This document shows, piece after piece, positions 45,861 to 53,993 of a DNA stretch of 64,000 nt. The position numbers were made by a program, and so were the translations under genes. How positions within the stretch are numbered: the first letter of the stretch is position 1; each line of letters opens with the position of its first letter. The DNA is from Sulfuritalea sp. (lineage in GTDB: Bacteria > Pseudomonadota > Gammaproteobacteria > Burkholderiales > Rhodocyclaceae), in NCBI GenBank assembly GCA_023700805.1, contig JAMPYF010000002.1, positions 1-64,000 on the forward strand. Direction: 5' to 3'. The notes beneath the pieces were generated by a model. The model saw only the letters and a list, made by a program, of their open reading frames with translations, was not told where the DNA came from and did no database searches.

Positions 45861-46247
45861 AGGGTCTCCGAAATAATCTTACGAAACATGTCGCTGGTCC
45901 TCGAATACGGAAGGCAGGGCCATCAAGTATGCAATCTCGTTGGCAAAAGCCTACTTGCATGCCATGGCACTATGGCATATGCCGGTATGCCGAGCAAGAG
46001 GCGGCTATCCTCGGCTTTCGCCGGGTGATTTGCCTCGCTGCTAAGGCCGCAAGCGCCCTGTTCCAGTACCGACGGGCACAATGTTGAAATCATTAACCGC
46101 GTGGCATGCCAGGTGCGCCTTCGACAAACGCGCCTGCATAGACGCCCACCTGGCAGCCCACATCTCGACCGATCGCAAGATAGGCTCATGGTATGGCCAT
46201 TTGATTCAATGGCCATGGCATGACAAGCGACTCGGTCCGACTGACTG
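45861..46247. other. Intergenic region between lacI and nitrilase genes
   Basis: 387 bases containing the presumed lacI promoter. A 110-codon minus-strand ORF (45923-46255) has no recognisable features, many Cys and Arg, and overlaps the nitrilase stop; I do not accept it. No palindrome like those at 52163 or 52308 was seen here. Confidence 0.4.
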
Positions 46248-47297
46248 CTAGGCAAGCTTCAGGACGGTTTCTTCTTTCTCTGGATTGACGCCCGGCATAT
46301 GGCCGGCTTGAGTCTCGGGGTTCATCTCGAACGTGACCGGACGGTTGGCGGATCGGTCCACGGTCAATTTGAAGATATCGAAGCGATTGTAATAACCTAC
46401 AACATCCTGAAGCTGGCGGGGCTCGACGCAATCCGCCAAATCGATATCGGCATAAAGAATACCCTCCTCTTCGCACATCGGGTCACCGATGATCTGGCCC
46501 ATCGGGTTTACGATCATGGAAACACCACGGGGGCTGTTGTCGAGAATCCGCGCGGCTTCCGAATCGCCTTTGGCCAAGCCGTCCCGGTAGCTTTTGTCCA
46601 TGTAAGCGGACGCAACGATATTGAATAGCTTGCCTTCGAATGCATGATTGCCTACACGCAACCGAATAGCATCGGCCACATTGTAGACCTTGCCATCTTT
46701 GGGATCATGAGCAGGCCACACAGGAGGAAAGGTGGAGATATGCACCTGCTCACCCTGGGCCATCAAGGTGAAGCGCGCCAAGGGATTGGTGTTTTCACCG
46801 CATATCAGCATGCCGATACGTCCCAGGATGGTTTCGCAGACCCGCAGCCCCGCTCCGTCGCCATTGGCCCAAACCAGCTTTTCCCAGAATGTCGGGACGA
46901 GTTTTCGATGATGGTTGATGATCCGACCATCCTGATCGATAAGCACGTTGGAATTCCATAGACATCCAACGCTTACGTCTGTGCCCTCATTGATGCCCAT
47001 CGATACCATCACGCCAAATTTCCGCGCAGAAGCGGACAACCGCGCCATTTCGGGCCCAGGGACTTTCACCGCGTTGGCCGCCAGGGCCTTAAACAATTCG
47101 TGGTTGTACAACGGCGCTCGCAATGCGCACCAGATTGGAAACGCAGGAATCCAAGTTTCCGGGAAAACCAGTAGTTTTGCACCGTTGCGGGCTGCCTCTT
47201 CTATCAGTGCACAGGCTTTGTCCACGGTTTTTTCCGTATCGAGAAATACCGGTGCTACGTGCATCGCCGCGACTTTGAATTTTGGGTAGTTCGTCAT
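46248..47297 (-). CDS. Nitrilase family carbon-nitrogen hydrolase
   Basis: 349 residues, the length of true nitrilases. Catalytic triad by motif: Glu47 (VFPETW), Lys132 (HHRKLVPTFWEK) and Cys166 (IGMLICGENTNPLARF). WANGDG and ISTFPPVWP are also nitrilase-like. The nucleophile is followed by Gly-Glu where many nitrilases have Trp-Glu. Expected to hydrolyse an organic nitrile to acid and ammonia; amidase or cyanide-hydrolysing activity is less likely. Last gene of the ABC operon, so its substrate is probably what the ABC system imports. Confidence 0.9.
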   Translation of the reverse strand: MTNYPKFKVAAMHVAPVFLDTEKTVDKACALIEEAARNGAKLLVFPETWIPAFPIWCALRAPLYNHELFKALAANAVKVPGPEMARLSASARKFGVMVSMGINEGTDVSVGCLWNSNVLIDQDGRIINHHRKLVPTFWEKLVWANGDGAGLRVCETILGRIGMLICGENTNPLARFTLMAQGEQVHISTFPPVWPAHDPKDGKVYNVADAIRLRVGNHAFEGKLFNIVASAYMDKSYRDGLAKGDSEAARILDNSPRGVSMIVNPMGQIIGDPMCEEEGILYADIDLADCVEPRQLQDVVGYYNRFDIFKLTVDRSANRPVTFEMNPETQAGHMPGVNPEKEETVLKLA

Positions 47298-47354
47298 AGT
47301 TGTCTCTTTGGCTAAATTGGCATCATTTCAAGCGCGTGGCGACGTGTGTCGGTT

Positions 47355-48230
47355 TCACGTTTTACCCGTTCGTTTTGAATAGGCGTCCACGAAATCCGAT
47401 GCGGCTTTGCTGCCGCCGACGAAAGATTTCATTGCCTCCTCGTGCAGCATCGACAAGGCGCTCATCTTGATTTGATTGGCGCGATCGTTCTCGTAAATGT
47501 CAACAAGCCGGCGGGGGCGCGGAACGTCCACCTCGACCACCGCACACACGCGGGTCGGGATGTTGGACACGATGATCAGTCGGTCAGCCATGAAGATCGC
47601 CTCATCGATATCAGTCGTCACGAAGAACGCGGTCTGGTGAAACTCCTCATGGAGTGCCGAGTAGTATTCCTGCATCAGCGCTTTGGTCATGGCATCCAGT
47701 CCACGGAAGGGCTCATCGAGGATCATGACTTTGGGGTTGTTGATCATGGCCCTCGCAAGCTCCACCCGGCGCTGCATGCCCCCGGACAGTTGTGTCGGAT
47801 ACTTATTGCGGAATGCCGTCAGCCCTACCCGTTCCACCAACGATTGAGCTTCGCGGTGAATCTCGGGAGTGTCCTCTCCTCTTGCCCGGGGACCGTAAAG
47901 CGTGTTGTTGTATGCACTCATCCAAGGAAATAGCGCGGTTTCCTGAAACACGACAAGCCTGTCCTTGCCCGGGCCGGTAATGGGCTTGCCGTCGATGCTG
48001 ATCGAGCCCTTAGATGGTTTCTCGAAACCCGCGATTAGCCTTATCAGTGTGCTTTTGCCGCAGCCTGAAGGTCCGATCATGACCGTCAGTTTGCCGGCCT
48101 CGATGGTAAAGCCGCAGTCTTTTACGACCTCCTTGGCGAACTTTCCCACGCCATACGAATGACTCACGTTATCCACCCGGATTTCCCCTTGAGGCGGATG
48201 TTTTAGTGTTGCTGGTGTGAATTCAGCCAT
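47355..48230 (-). CDS. ABC transporter ATP-binding protein (NrtD/SsuB/TauB type), second of two
   Basis: 291 residues. Walker A MIGPSGCGKSTLIRLIAGF, Q-loop VVFQETALFPW, signature QLSGGMQRRVELARA, Walker B VMILDEPFRGLDAMTK. Family members energise import of nitrate, sulfonates or taurine. The C-terminal 60 residues extend past the ATPase core. One of two ATPases in the operon, 15 bases after its permease. Confidence 0.9.
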   Translation of the reverse strand: MAEFTPATLKHPPQGEIRVDNVSHSYGVGKFAKEVVKDCGFTIEAGKLTVMIGPSGCGKSTLIRLIAGFEKPSKGSISIDGKPITGPGKDRLVVFQETALFPWMSAYNNTLYGPRARGEDTPEIHREAQSLVERVGLTAFRNKYPTQLSGGMQRRVELARAMINNPKVMILDEPFRGLDAMTKALMQEYYSALHEEFHQTAFFVTTDIDEAIFMADRLIIVSNIPTRVCAVVEVDVPRPRRLVDIYENDRANQIKMSALSMLHEEAMKSFVGGSKAASDFVDAYSKRTGKT

Positions 48231-48245
48231 GTTCGCTCCAATACC

Positions 48246-49091
48246 CTACCGGACCCTAAGCCAGGGGGTAATCCATTCACCCAGCATCCTCAGTCCCCCG
48301 CTGGACAGATAACCCGCAATGCCGATACTCAGCATCCCGACCACGATCTGTTCATAGGAACCTCCCGTATAGGAATTCCAGATGAAAAACCCCAAGCCGC
48401 CACCCGCTCCGCTTGCTCCGGCGCCACCCATGGAACTCCCTCCTCCGGAGATCATTTCCGCAGCGACCACGACCTCCCAGACAATGCCCATACCCACGGC
48501 CGCGCCCAAGGTGATGGATGGCAGCGTGCCCGGCAGGATAATGCGCCGGAAAACATCCCAGCCCGACGAGCCCATCGCCCGGGCTGCTTCGAAATAGCGG
48601 GGATCGATGGATTTGGCGCCGTCCACCGTGTTGATGACGATGGTGTAGAACGCGCCAAGAAACGTGATGAATGCGATTGAAAGCTCTTGCGTTGGCCAAA
48701 AGATGATTGCCGCAGGGACCCACGCCAGCGGAGGAATCGGGCGCAGCACTTCGAACGTGGGGAACACGATTCCATAGAAATTCCGGCTCAACGCCATCAG
48801 CAGTCCCAAAGGAACGCCGATCAGAAGCGCGGCTCCGAACCCACTCAGCACCCTGAGCAAACTCAGATAACCGCTCTGCCAGTAACCTGCGTCACCTAGC
48901 AGGCCCCACCACACCACGATCACCGCGTCTGGAGCTGGAATAACGCTGATCCAAGGCGCGGCATATCCGAACCAGTCCTTGGAACGGGAACCCAGTTCCC
49001 ACAACACCACGAAGACGACTATGGCAAAAATGGCCCGTAGCCTGGTCGGGTCGAACAGGCGTTTCTTCATTTCCTCTGCCAGCCTCATCAC
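48246..49091 (-). CDS. ABC transporter permease (SsuC/TauC type), second of two
   Basis: 281 residues with about six hydrophobic segments and the EAA-type loop EAARAMGSSGWDVFRRIILPGTLP. A Gly/Ser/Met-rich loop (ISGGGSSMGGAGASGAGGG) near residues 215-235 is unusual for the family. Its ATG overlaps the stop of the first ATPase gene. Forms the membrane channel with one of the ATPases. Confidence 0.88.
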   Translation of the reverse strand: MMRLAEEMKKRLFDPTRLRAIFAIVVFVVLWELGSRSKDWFGYAAPWISVIPAPDAVIVVWWGLLGDAGYWQSGYLSLLRVLSGFGAALLIGVPLGLLMALSRNFYGIVFPTFEVLRPIPPLAWVPAAIIFWPTQELSIAFITFLGAFYTIVINTVDGAKSIDPRYFEAARAMGSSGWDVFRRIILPGTLPSITLGAAVGMGIVWEVVVAAEMISGGGSSMGGAGASGAGGGLGFFIWNSYTGGSYEQIVVGMLSIGIAGYLSSGGLRMLGEWITPWLRVR

Positions 49092-49939
49092 CCCTCCCTC
49101 TCGCCTGCGGCGAACGCCTTGACCGCCTCTTCATGTACCGCCTCCATTGTTTCATCCATGAGTTCCCGGAATCGAGGCGAAGTCAGCACGCTGTAATCCC
49201 GTGGATGCGGGATATCCACCGTCAGAATCTTCTTTGGCTTGCACGGACGGGTGGTCATGATCACAACCCGGTGGCCCAGGAAGATGGCTTCTTCGAGATC
49301 ATGGGTAATGAAGAAGATCGTGACTTGGTTGCGATAATAGATTTCCAGCAACGCCTCGTGCATCACTGACTTGGTAAGCGAATCCAACGCCCGATAAGGT
49401 TCATCCAGCAGCAGCACTTTCGGATCGTTCATCAATGCCCGGACGATCTCCACCCGACGGCGTACCCCGGAGGAAATCTCGCCGGGATAGTTGTTTTCCA
49501 TGCCGCTCAGGCCGGCGTCCGCCATGATCGCGCGAGCCTTTTCTCGGGCTTCCTGCGGGCTCATGGTGCCCTGCATGATGGGGCCGAAAGCTACATTCTC
49601 TAAGTTGGTTTTCCACGGGAATAGCGCACCGTTCTGGAACACCACGATACGGTCGGCACCCGGTTCCGCTTTGGGCTTGCCCGGGCCGCATAGCATCTCT
49701 CCATCCAGATGAATGGTGCCGGACGTCAGACTGTGAAATCCGGCGATTGCGTTGAGAAGCGTGGTCTTCCCGCAGCCTGAAGGCCCGACGATCATGCATA
49801 TTTCGCCGGGCTGAATTTCCAAAGAGCAGTTGTCTACCGCCAGTACGGCTGCACCTTCCGGATCGTAGACCTTGTGCGCATCCTGGATCTTTAGATGTCC
49901 GCGGGTCGCCACTTTCTTATGTAGCGGAGTTGCGCTCAT
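49088..49939 (-). CDS. ABC transporter ATP-binding protein (NrtD/SsuB/TauB type), first of two
   Basis: 283 residues from MSATPLHKK. Walker A MIVGPSGCGKTTLLNAIAGF, Q-loop VVFQNGALFPW, a signature region changed to EISSGVRRRVEIVRA (usual LSGGQ-type reads SSGVR here), Walker B VLLLDEPYRALDSL. The altered signature is like that of the NrtD/SsuB subgroup but departs from the second ATPase in this operon, so the two are not recent duplicates. Overlaps both flanking permease genes by four bases. Confidence 0.9.
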   Translation of the reverse strand: MSATPLHKKVATRGHLKIQDAHKVYDPEGAAVLAVDNCSLEIQPGEICMIVGPSGCGKTTLLNAIAGFHSLTSGTIHLDGEMLCGPGKPKAEPGADRIVVFQNGALFPWKTNLENVAFGPIMQGTMSPQEAREKARAIMADAGLSGMENNYPGEISSGVRRRVEIVRALMNDPKVLLLDEPYRALDSLTKSVMHEALLEIYYRNQVTIFFITHDLEEAIFLGHRVVIMTTRPCKPKKILTVDIPHPRDYSVLTSPRFRELMDETMEAVHEEAVKAFAAGEREG

Positions 49940-50778
49940 GAACCGTCCCCCAATCCAAGGGACCGCACACGCCATTGCATCAGCGAGGTGCCGACGATCC
50001 GCACCAAGGCGCTGGATATCCACCCTACTAGGCCGAGCGTGATCATGCCGATCGCGATCACGGGATAGCTTACTAATGTGTAGCCACTATAGATTACATA
50101 GCCCAGTCCGTACTCGCCGGAGATCATTTCTCCCGCCACCAAGGAGAACCATCCAACTCCCATGGATATCTGTAATCCGGTAAAAATGAACGGCAGCGCC
50201 CCAGGCAGCACCACATGCCGGAAAATTTGAGCGCGCTTCGCACCAAGGCAGTAGGCCGCCCGGATGTAAGACTCGTCGATGGAGTGGACCCCGAGCATGG
50301 TGTTCAGGGTAGTGGCAAAGAATGCCGGCAGAAATGTGATGAAGATTACCGGTGATTCCGTGCCCTTGAACATCAGGATGGCCAGCGGCACCCAAGCCAG
50401 CGCGGGAATCGGTCGCAAGATTTCGAAAACTGGAAATACGAAGTCCTTGAATTTCCTCGACCAGCCCAGGAGCAATCCAAAAGGCACGCCGAGCAGGGTC
50501 GCCAGCCCGAAGGCGATGGCAACCCGCTGCACGCTGGTGAGAACATGCTGGTAGTACTCCGGGGTGTAAATAGACAGGCCGTATGGCGGGTTTTTGCTGA
50601 CCCATTCGGTAAACACGACCGTGAGGCCCGGCATGCTTCGAAACCGGGGTAATTTCCATACCTCAACGGACAGGTACCAGAACCCAAGGCATAGAGCAAA
50701 CCCCAGCAGCATCAGGTAGGGCTTTGGGCTCTTCAGCCACGTGCCAACACGGTATAGCAACAAGGATAGTCCCTCCAC
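49936..50778 (-). CDS. ABC transporter permease (SsuC/TauC type), first of two
   Basis: 280 residues with about six hydrophobic segments and the EAA-type loop RAAYCLGAKRAQIFRHVVLPGALP. Inner-membrane channel of the importer. It lies 96 bases downstream of the binding-protein gene and overlaps the ATPase gene at its end. Confidence 0.89.
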   Translation of the reverse strand: MEGLSLLLYRVGTWLKSPKPYLMLLGFALCLGFWYLSVEVWKLPRFRSMPGLTVVFTEWVSKNPPYGLSIYTPEYYQHVLTSVQRVAIAFGLATLLGVPFGLLLGWSRKFKDFVFPVFEILRPIPALAWVPLAILMFKGTESPVIFITFLPAFFATTLNTMLGVHSIDESYIRAAYCLGAKRAQIFRHVVLPGALPFIFTGLQISMGVGWFSLVAGEMISGEYGLGYVIYSGYTLVSYPVIAIGMITLGLVGWISSALVRIVGTSLMQWRVRSLGLGDGS

Positions 50779-50874
50779 GGCATGGCGCGATTCGAGTCGC
50801 TCGTGCTCGACAGCGTCCGAGTCCGTTGCGTCAGGCCGGCTGCAGAATTCCCCGCAGCCGGCTCATCGGAAATG

Positions 50875-52035
50875 TTATTTGCCCGTGTAAGCAGAGCTCG
50901 GGAGAGCCTCAACTTCACCGATGGGGGATTTGAGCTTGCGCTCTTTGAGTATCTGCTCTGCAAACTGCGGCATTACCGCGTCGGGCCGAAGCTTGTCAGT
51001 GTTGATAGCCTTGATGGAATTCAAAAATGCGGTGCCGTTATGGAGCAACTCCATTACCTCGGGGGTAAACGTGAATGGCAGCGTCATGCGCACTTTGGTA
51101 CCTCCCTGGGCCTCCGGATAGGTGGCATACATTGCGTTCCACAATGATCTCTCGGAGAACCCCGTGGTCTGTTGCATGACCATTTTGATCAGCTCGCCGG
51201 AGTTCTTTTCGTCCGCCAGATAGAGCTGGGCATCCAACTCCGCATTAAGCCACGCATTGACCACGTCCGGCCGCTGCTTTATGAGCTCGGCCCGCATCAT
51301 CACGTAAGAAGAATCCTTGAGGTTGTAGCTGGCGCCGGAACCTATGCGCCGAGCAAGCCCCTCGGTGATCAACCGCGCGGCAACGGGTTCCCAAATCGCA
51401 GCCCCGTCGAGCTTGCCGGCGCGGAGACCGCTGGTGATGACTTCCACGTTCTGATTCAAATAGGCTGCCGGTTCAGCCTTCGCTTTGGCGAACGCCTCCT
51501 TGGAGAACAAGTCGGAACAGGCGCCCTTGGGGACTGCGAATTGCTTGCCCGCCAGCCATTTCATCGCTTCCGAAGTATTCTTGAACTGTGGTGCATCGGC
51601 CCTGACCAGAAGGATATTGCACTGGTCAAAAGAAACTCCGACGGGAGCCACGATGCGAATGTCTGCCTGCGGGAATTTGGTCGTAGACACGATCGCCGGC
51701 AGGTCGCCGATATAGCCAATATGCTGCTTGCCCGCGAGCATGCTGTTAACGATAGTCGAACCTTGAAGCCCGATTTCAAAGTCTACGGTCGAACCGGCGG
51801 GGAGGTATTTTTTCCACAACTCCTTGCCGCGAAGCACCATGATGGACCACACCTCCGTATAACAGCAGGGATGGCCGACCACAAGCTTGACCGGGTCACC
51901 CGGTTTGCCGAAATTGAGCTCCTGAGCTTGAGACTGGATAGGCAGCGCAACCGCCGTCAATACCGCCGTAGCGGCAAAAGCGGTAACCAGCCTAGCAAAA
52001 TGATTCCTGAGGAATTTCGCGACACAGATCTGCAT
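50875..52035 (-). CDS. ABC transporter substrate-binding protein (NMT1/TauA/SsuA type)
   Basis: 386 residues with a signal peptide (about 1-38, ending SQA). The NMT1/OpuAC pattern is visible: a GHPCCYTEVWSI ligand-pocket start, GLQGSTIVNSMLAGKQHIGYIGDLPA and TSGLRAGKLDGAAIWEP. Adjacent Cys-Cys in the first pocket loop is uncommon in this family. First gene of a six-gene operon ending in nitrilase; a perfect LacI-type palindrome lies 128 bases upstream. Substrate unknown. Confidence 0.9.
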   Translation of the reverse strand: MQICVAKFLRNHFARLVTAFAATAVLTAVALPIQSQAQELNFGKPGDPVKLVVGHPCCYTEVWSIMVLRGKELWKKYLPAGSTVDFEIGLQGSTIVNSMLAGKQHIGYIGDLPAIVSTTKFPQADIRIVAPVGVSFDQCNILLVRADAPQFKNTSEAMKWLAGKQFAVPKGACSDLFSKEAFAKAKAEPAAYLNQNVEVITSGLRAGKLDGAAIWEPVAARLITEGLARRIGSGASYNLKDSSYVMMRAELIKQRPDVVNAWLNAELDAQLYLADEKNSGELIKMVMQQTTGFSERSLWNAMYATYPEAQGGTKVRMTLPFTFTPEVMELLHNGTAFLNSIKAINTDKLRPDAVMPQFAEQILKERKLKSPIGEVEALPSSAYTGK

Positions 52036-52162
52036 GGGGTTCTCCTTTTCGATCCGAAAGTAGCTGTATATAAATATAGTGGACTTACTCTGCCGCCTTT
52101 CATCAAGCCTTACTCCGCAGACCGTTTCTCAGCGCAATCGTCATCATGGCTTAAACTACTAA

Positions 52163-52176
52163 TGAAAACGTTTTCA
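52163..52176. promoter_or_regulatory. LacI-type operator candidate, ABC operon side
   Basis: Perfect 14-base palindrome TGAAAACGTTTTCA in the 329-base gap between the ABC binding-protein gene (leftward) and the exporter gene (rightward). The central CG and the flanks fit LacI-family sites. Confidence 0.72.
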
Positions 52177-52307
52177 CGAAGCCTAAAGTAGTTTTAACAA
52201 TGTGTCAACAAGCCCTGCTGGATTAATATTACGTATATTGTTCAAATGGTTATTAGCATATGCAGAAATATCATTCATCATGCTCTTGTCGAATTACATG
52301 GCGCATT

Positions 52308-52321
52308 TGAAAGCGCTTTCA
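52308..52321. promoter_or_regulatory. LacI-type operator candidate, exporter side
   Basis: Perfect 14-base palindrome TGAAAGCGCTTTCA, 44 bases before the exporter ATG and 145 bases from the first palindrome, center to center. Same family-type site as 52163; a repression loop between the two is possible. Confidence 0.72.
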
Positions 52322-52364
52322 TTTGTAGGTTATGTGCGTTTTTTAAGAAAGGGCTAAATCAAGC

Positions 52365-53095
52365 ATGGATGCCGTCATTGTCCAGGTCATTGTGGTCGCG
52401 ACGCTGGCCGGGTTCATCCAGGGCCTGTCGGGATTCGCCTTCGCCCTGGTCGCCACCTCGCTGCTGGCCTGGATCGTCGAGCCGCAGGTGCTGCCCCCAC
52501 CGTGGTCATCACCTCGCTGATGGGGCAGATCACCTCGCTGTCGAGCATCGGGGCGCCGGCCCGGCTTGCACATGCGACCCCCTTCCTGATTGGCGGGGCG
52601 TTCGGCGTTCCTGCCGGCGCGCTGCTCCTGCCGCTGCTCGACGCGACAAGCTTCCGCATCGGCATCGGCATGGTCTTGATCGTCTACTGCAGTGCCATGC
52701 TGGGCGTCAGGGAACTCCCGGTGTTCCGGCGCGGCGGCAAACGCGCCGACGGCGGCATCGGCCTGCTGGCCGGCATCCTGGGCGGTGCAACCGGAATCCC
52801 CGGCCCGCCGATCATCCTCTGGTGCGCCCTGCGCGGCTGGGACAAGGAAACCCAGCGCGCGACCTTCCAGTCATTTTTCATCGGCATCCAGATCCTGATC
52901 CTCGGCTTCTACATCGCCGCGGGACTGGTCAACGCGCGCAGCCTGCAACTGGTCCTGGTCGCGGCTCCGCCGATCATCATTTCCGCCTGGCTGGGATCGC
53001 GAATCTTCCGCCGATTCACGAATCATGATTTTCAGAAACTCATTTTCGGCCTGCTGCTGATTTCCGGAATCGCGCTCGTGTCGAGCGGCTTATGA
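52365..53095 (+). pseudogene. TauE/SafE-type (sulfite/anion) exporter, frameshifted
   Basis: Reading from ATG 52365 gives MDAVIVQVIVVATLAGFIQG and on to EPQVLPP, a normal TauE/SafE N-terminus, but the frame then stops within a few codons. From 52502 another frame continues with TSLMGQITSLSSIGAPARL, GGATGIPGPPIILWCALRGW and a normal C-terminus. One extra C in the CCCCC run at 52494-52498 would join the two into a full-length protein of about 244 residues. It may be a real recent mutation, a slipping C tract, or a sequence error. In sulfonate degraders this family exports sulfite. It converges on the acyltransferase gene. Confidence 0.8.
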
Positions 53096-53941
53096 GCGCG
53101 CACCGGCTTCGGGTGGCGGCTCGGCGCCGGCCGGCACCTTGTAGCGGTTGTAGCCCCACAGATACTGCGCGGGGCACTGGCGGATCAGCGTCTCCAGCTC
53201 GCGGTTGAGCTGCGTCGCGCGTTGCGTCAGGTTGCCCGCCAGCGGCGCCGACAGCGCAAACAGCTTGAGGTGGAAGCCGGCGCCGTAATGCAGGCGTTCG
53301 CCATAGGCCAGCAGCACCGTGGCGCCGGTTTCTGCCAGGCGCGCCGCCAGCGTCATGGTGTAGGCAGGGCGGCCGAAAAATGGCAGCCAGGCGCCTTCGC
53401 CGTTGCCGGGCACCTGGTCGGGCAGCATGCCGACGGCCTCGCCGCTTTTCAGCGCCTTCAGCAGGCGGCGCACGCCGGACAGGTCGGCGGGCGCCAGCTT
53501 GAGGTTGGCGCCGCGCCCCGCCTCGATCAGCGGCGCCAGCCAGTCCTGCTTGGGCCGCCGGTAGAGCACGGTCATCGGTTTCTTCGCCGCGTAGTACTGC
53601 GCGGTGATCTCGAAGCATCCCAGGTGCGGCGTCAGGAACAGGATGCCGCGGCCCTGGCGCCAGGCATCTTCGACCAGTTCCCAGCCGGAAACCCTGACCA
53701 CGCGCCCGACCACTTCCTGCTGCGGCCGCAGCCAGATCTTCGGCAGTTCCAGCAGCGCCTTGCCGGCCTCGGCGATCGCCGCCGCCTTCGCCTGCCTCAG
53801 GCCGGCCTGTTCGATGTGCACCGAAAAATTGCGCCGGTAGGTGGCCGACAGCAACCATGCCAGCCAGCCGGCGAGGGCGCCGAGGTTGTGCAGCAAGGGC
53901 AGCGGCAGATGCGACAGCAAGCGGAACAGGGCGGGCAGCAC
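53090..53941 (-). CDS. Lipid A biosynthesis acyltransferase (LpxL/HtrB family), second copy
   Basis: 283 residues from GTG 53941; an ATG at 53995 would add 18 residues and overlap the divergent gnnA start codon. Features: LSHLPLPLLHNLGALAGWL N-terminus, catalytic LTPHLGCFEITAQYYAA (His-x4-Glu), and MLPDQVPGNGEGAWLPFFGRPAYT. Adds a secondary acyl chain to lipid A. It differs from the 22.3 kb paralogue, whose motif has Asp in place of Glu. Divergent from the lipid A sugar genes gnnA-gnnB-lpxA. Confidence 0.87.
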   Translation of the reverse strand: MLPALFRLLSHLPLPLLHNLGALAGWLAWLLSATYRRNFSVHIEQAGLRQAKAAAIAEAGKALLELPKIWLRPQQEVVGRVVRVSGWELVEDAWRQGRGILFLTPHLGCFEITAQYYAAKKPMTVLYRRPKQDWLAPLIEAGRGANLKLAPADLSGVRRLLKALKSGEAVGMLPDQVPGNGEGAWLPFFGRPAYTMTLAARLAETGATVLLAYGERLHYGAGFHLKLFALSAPLAGNLTQRATQLNRELETLIRQCPAQYLWGYNRYKVPAGAEPPPEAGARS

Positions 53942-53993
53942 AGTTGGCGGCGATACGGGCAGAGTGGCGGCGGAGAAAGTAGAATTATCGCCC

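Noticed and set aside
45923..46255. A 110-codon minus-strand ORF between lacI and nitrilase
   Set aside because: Cys/Arg-rich random-looking product that overlaps the nitrilase stop.
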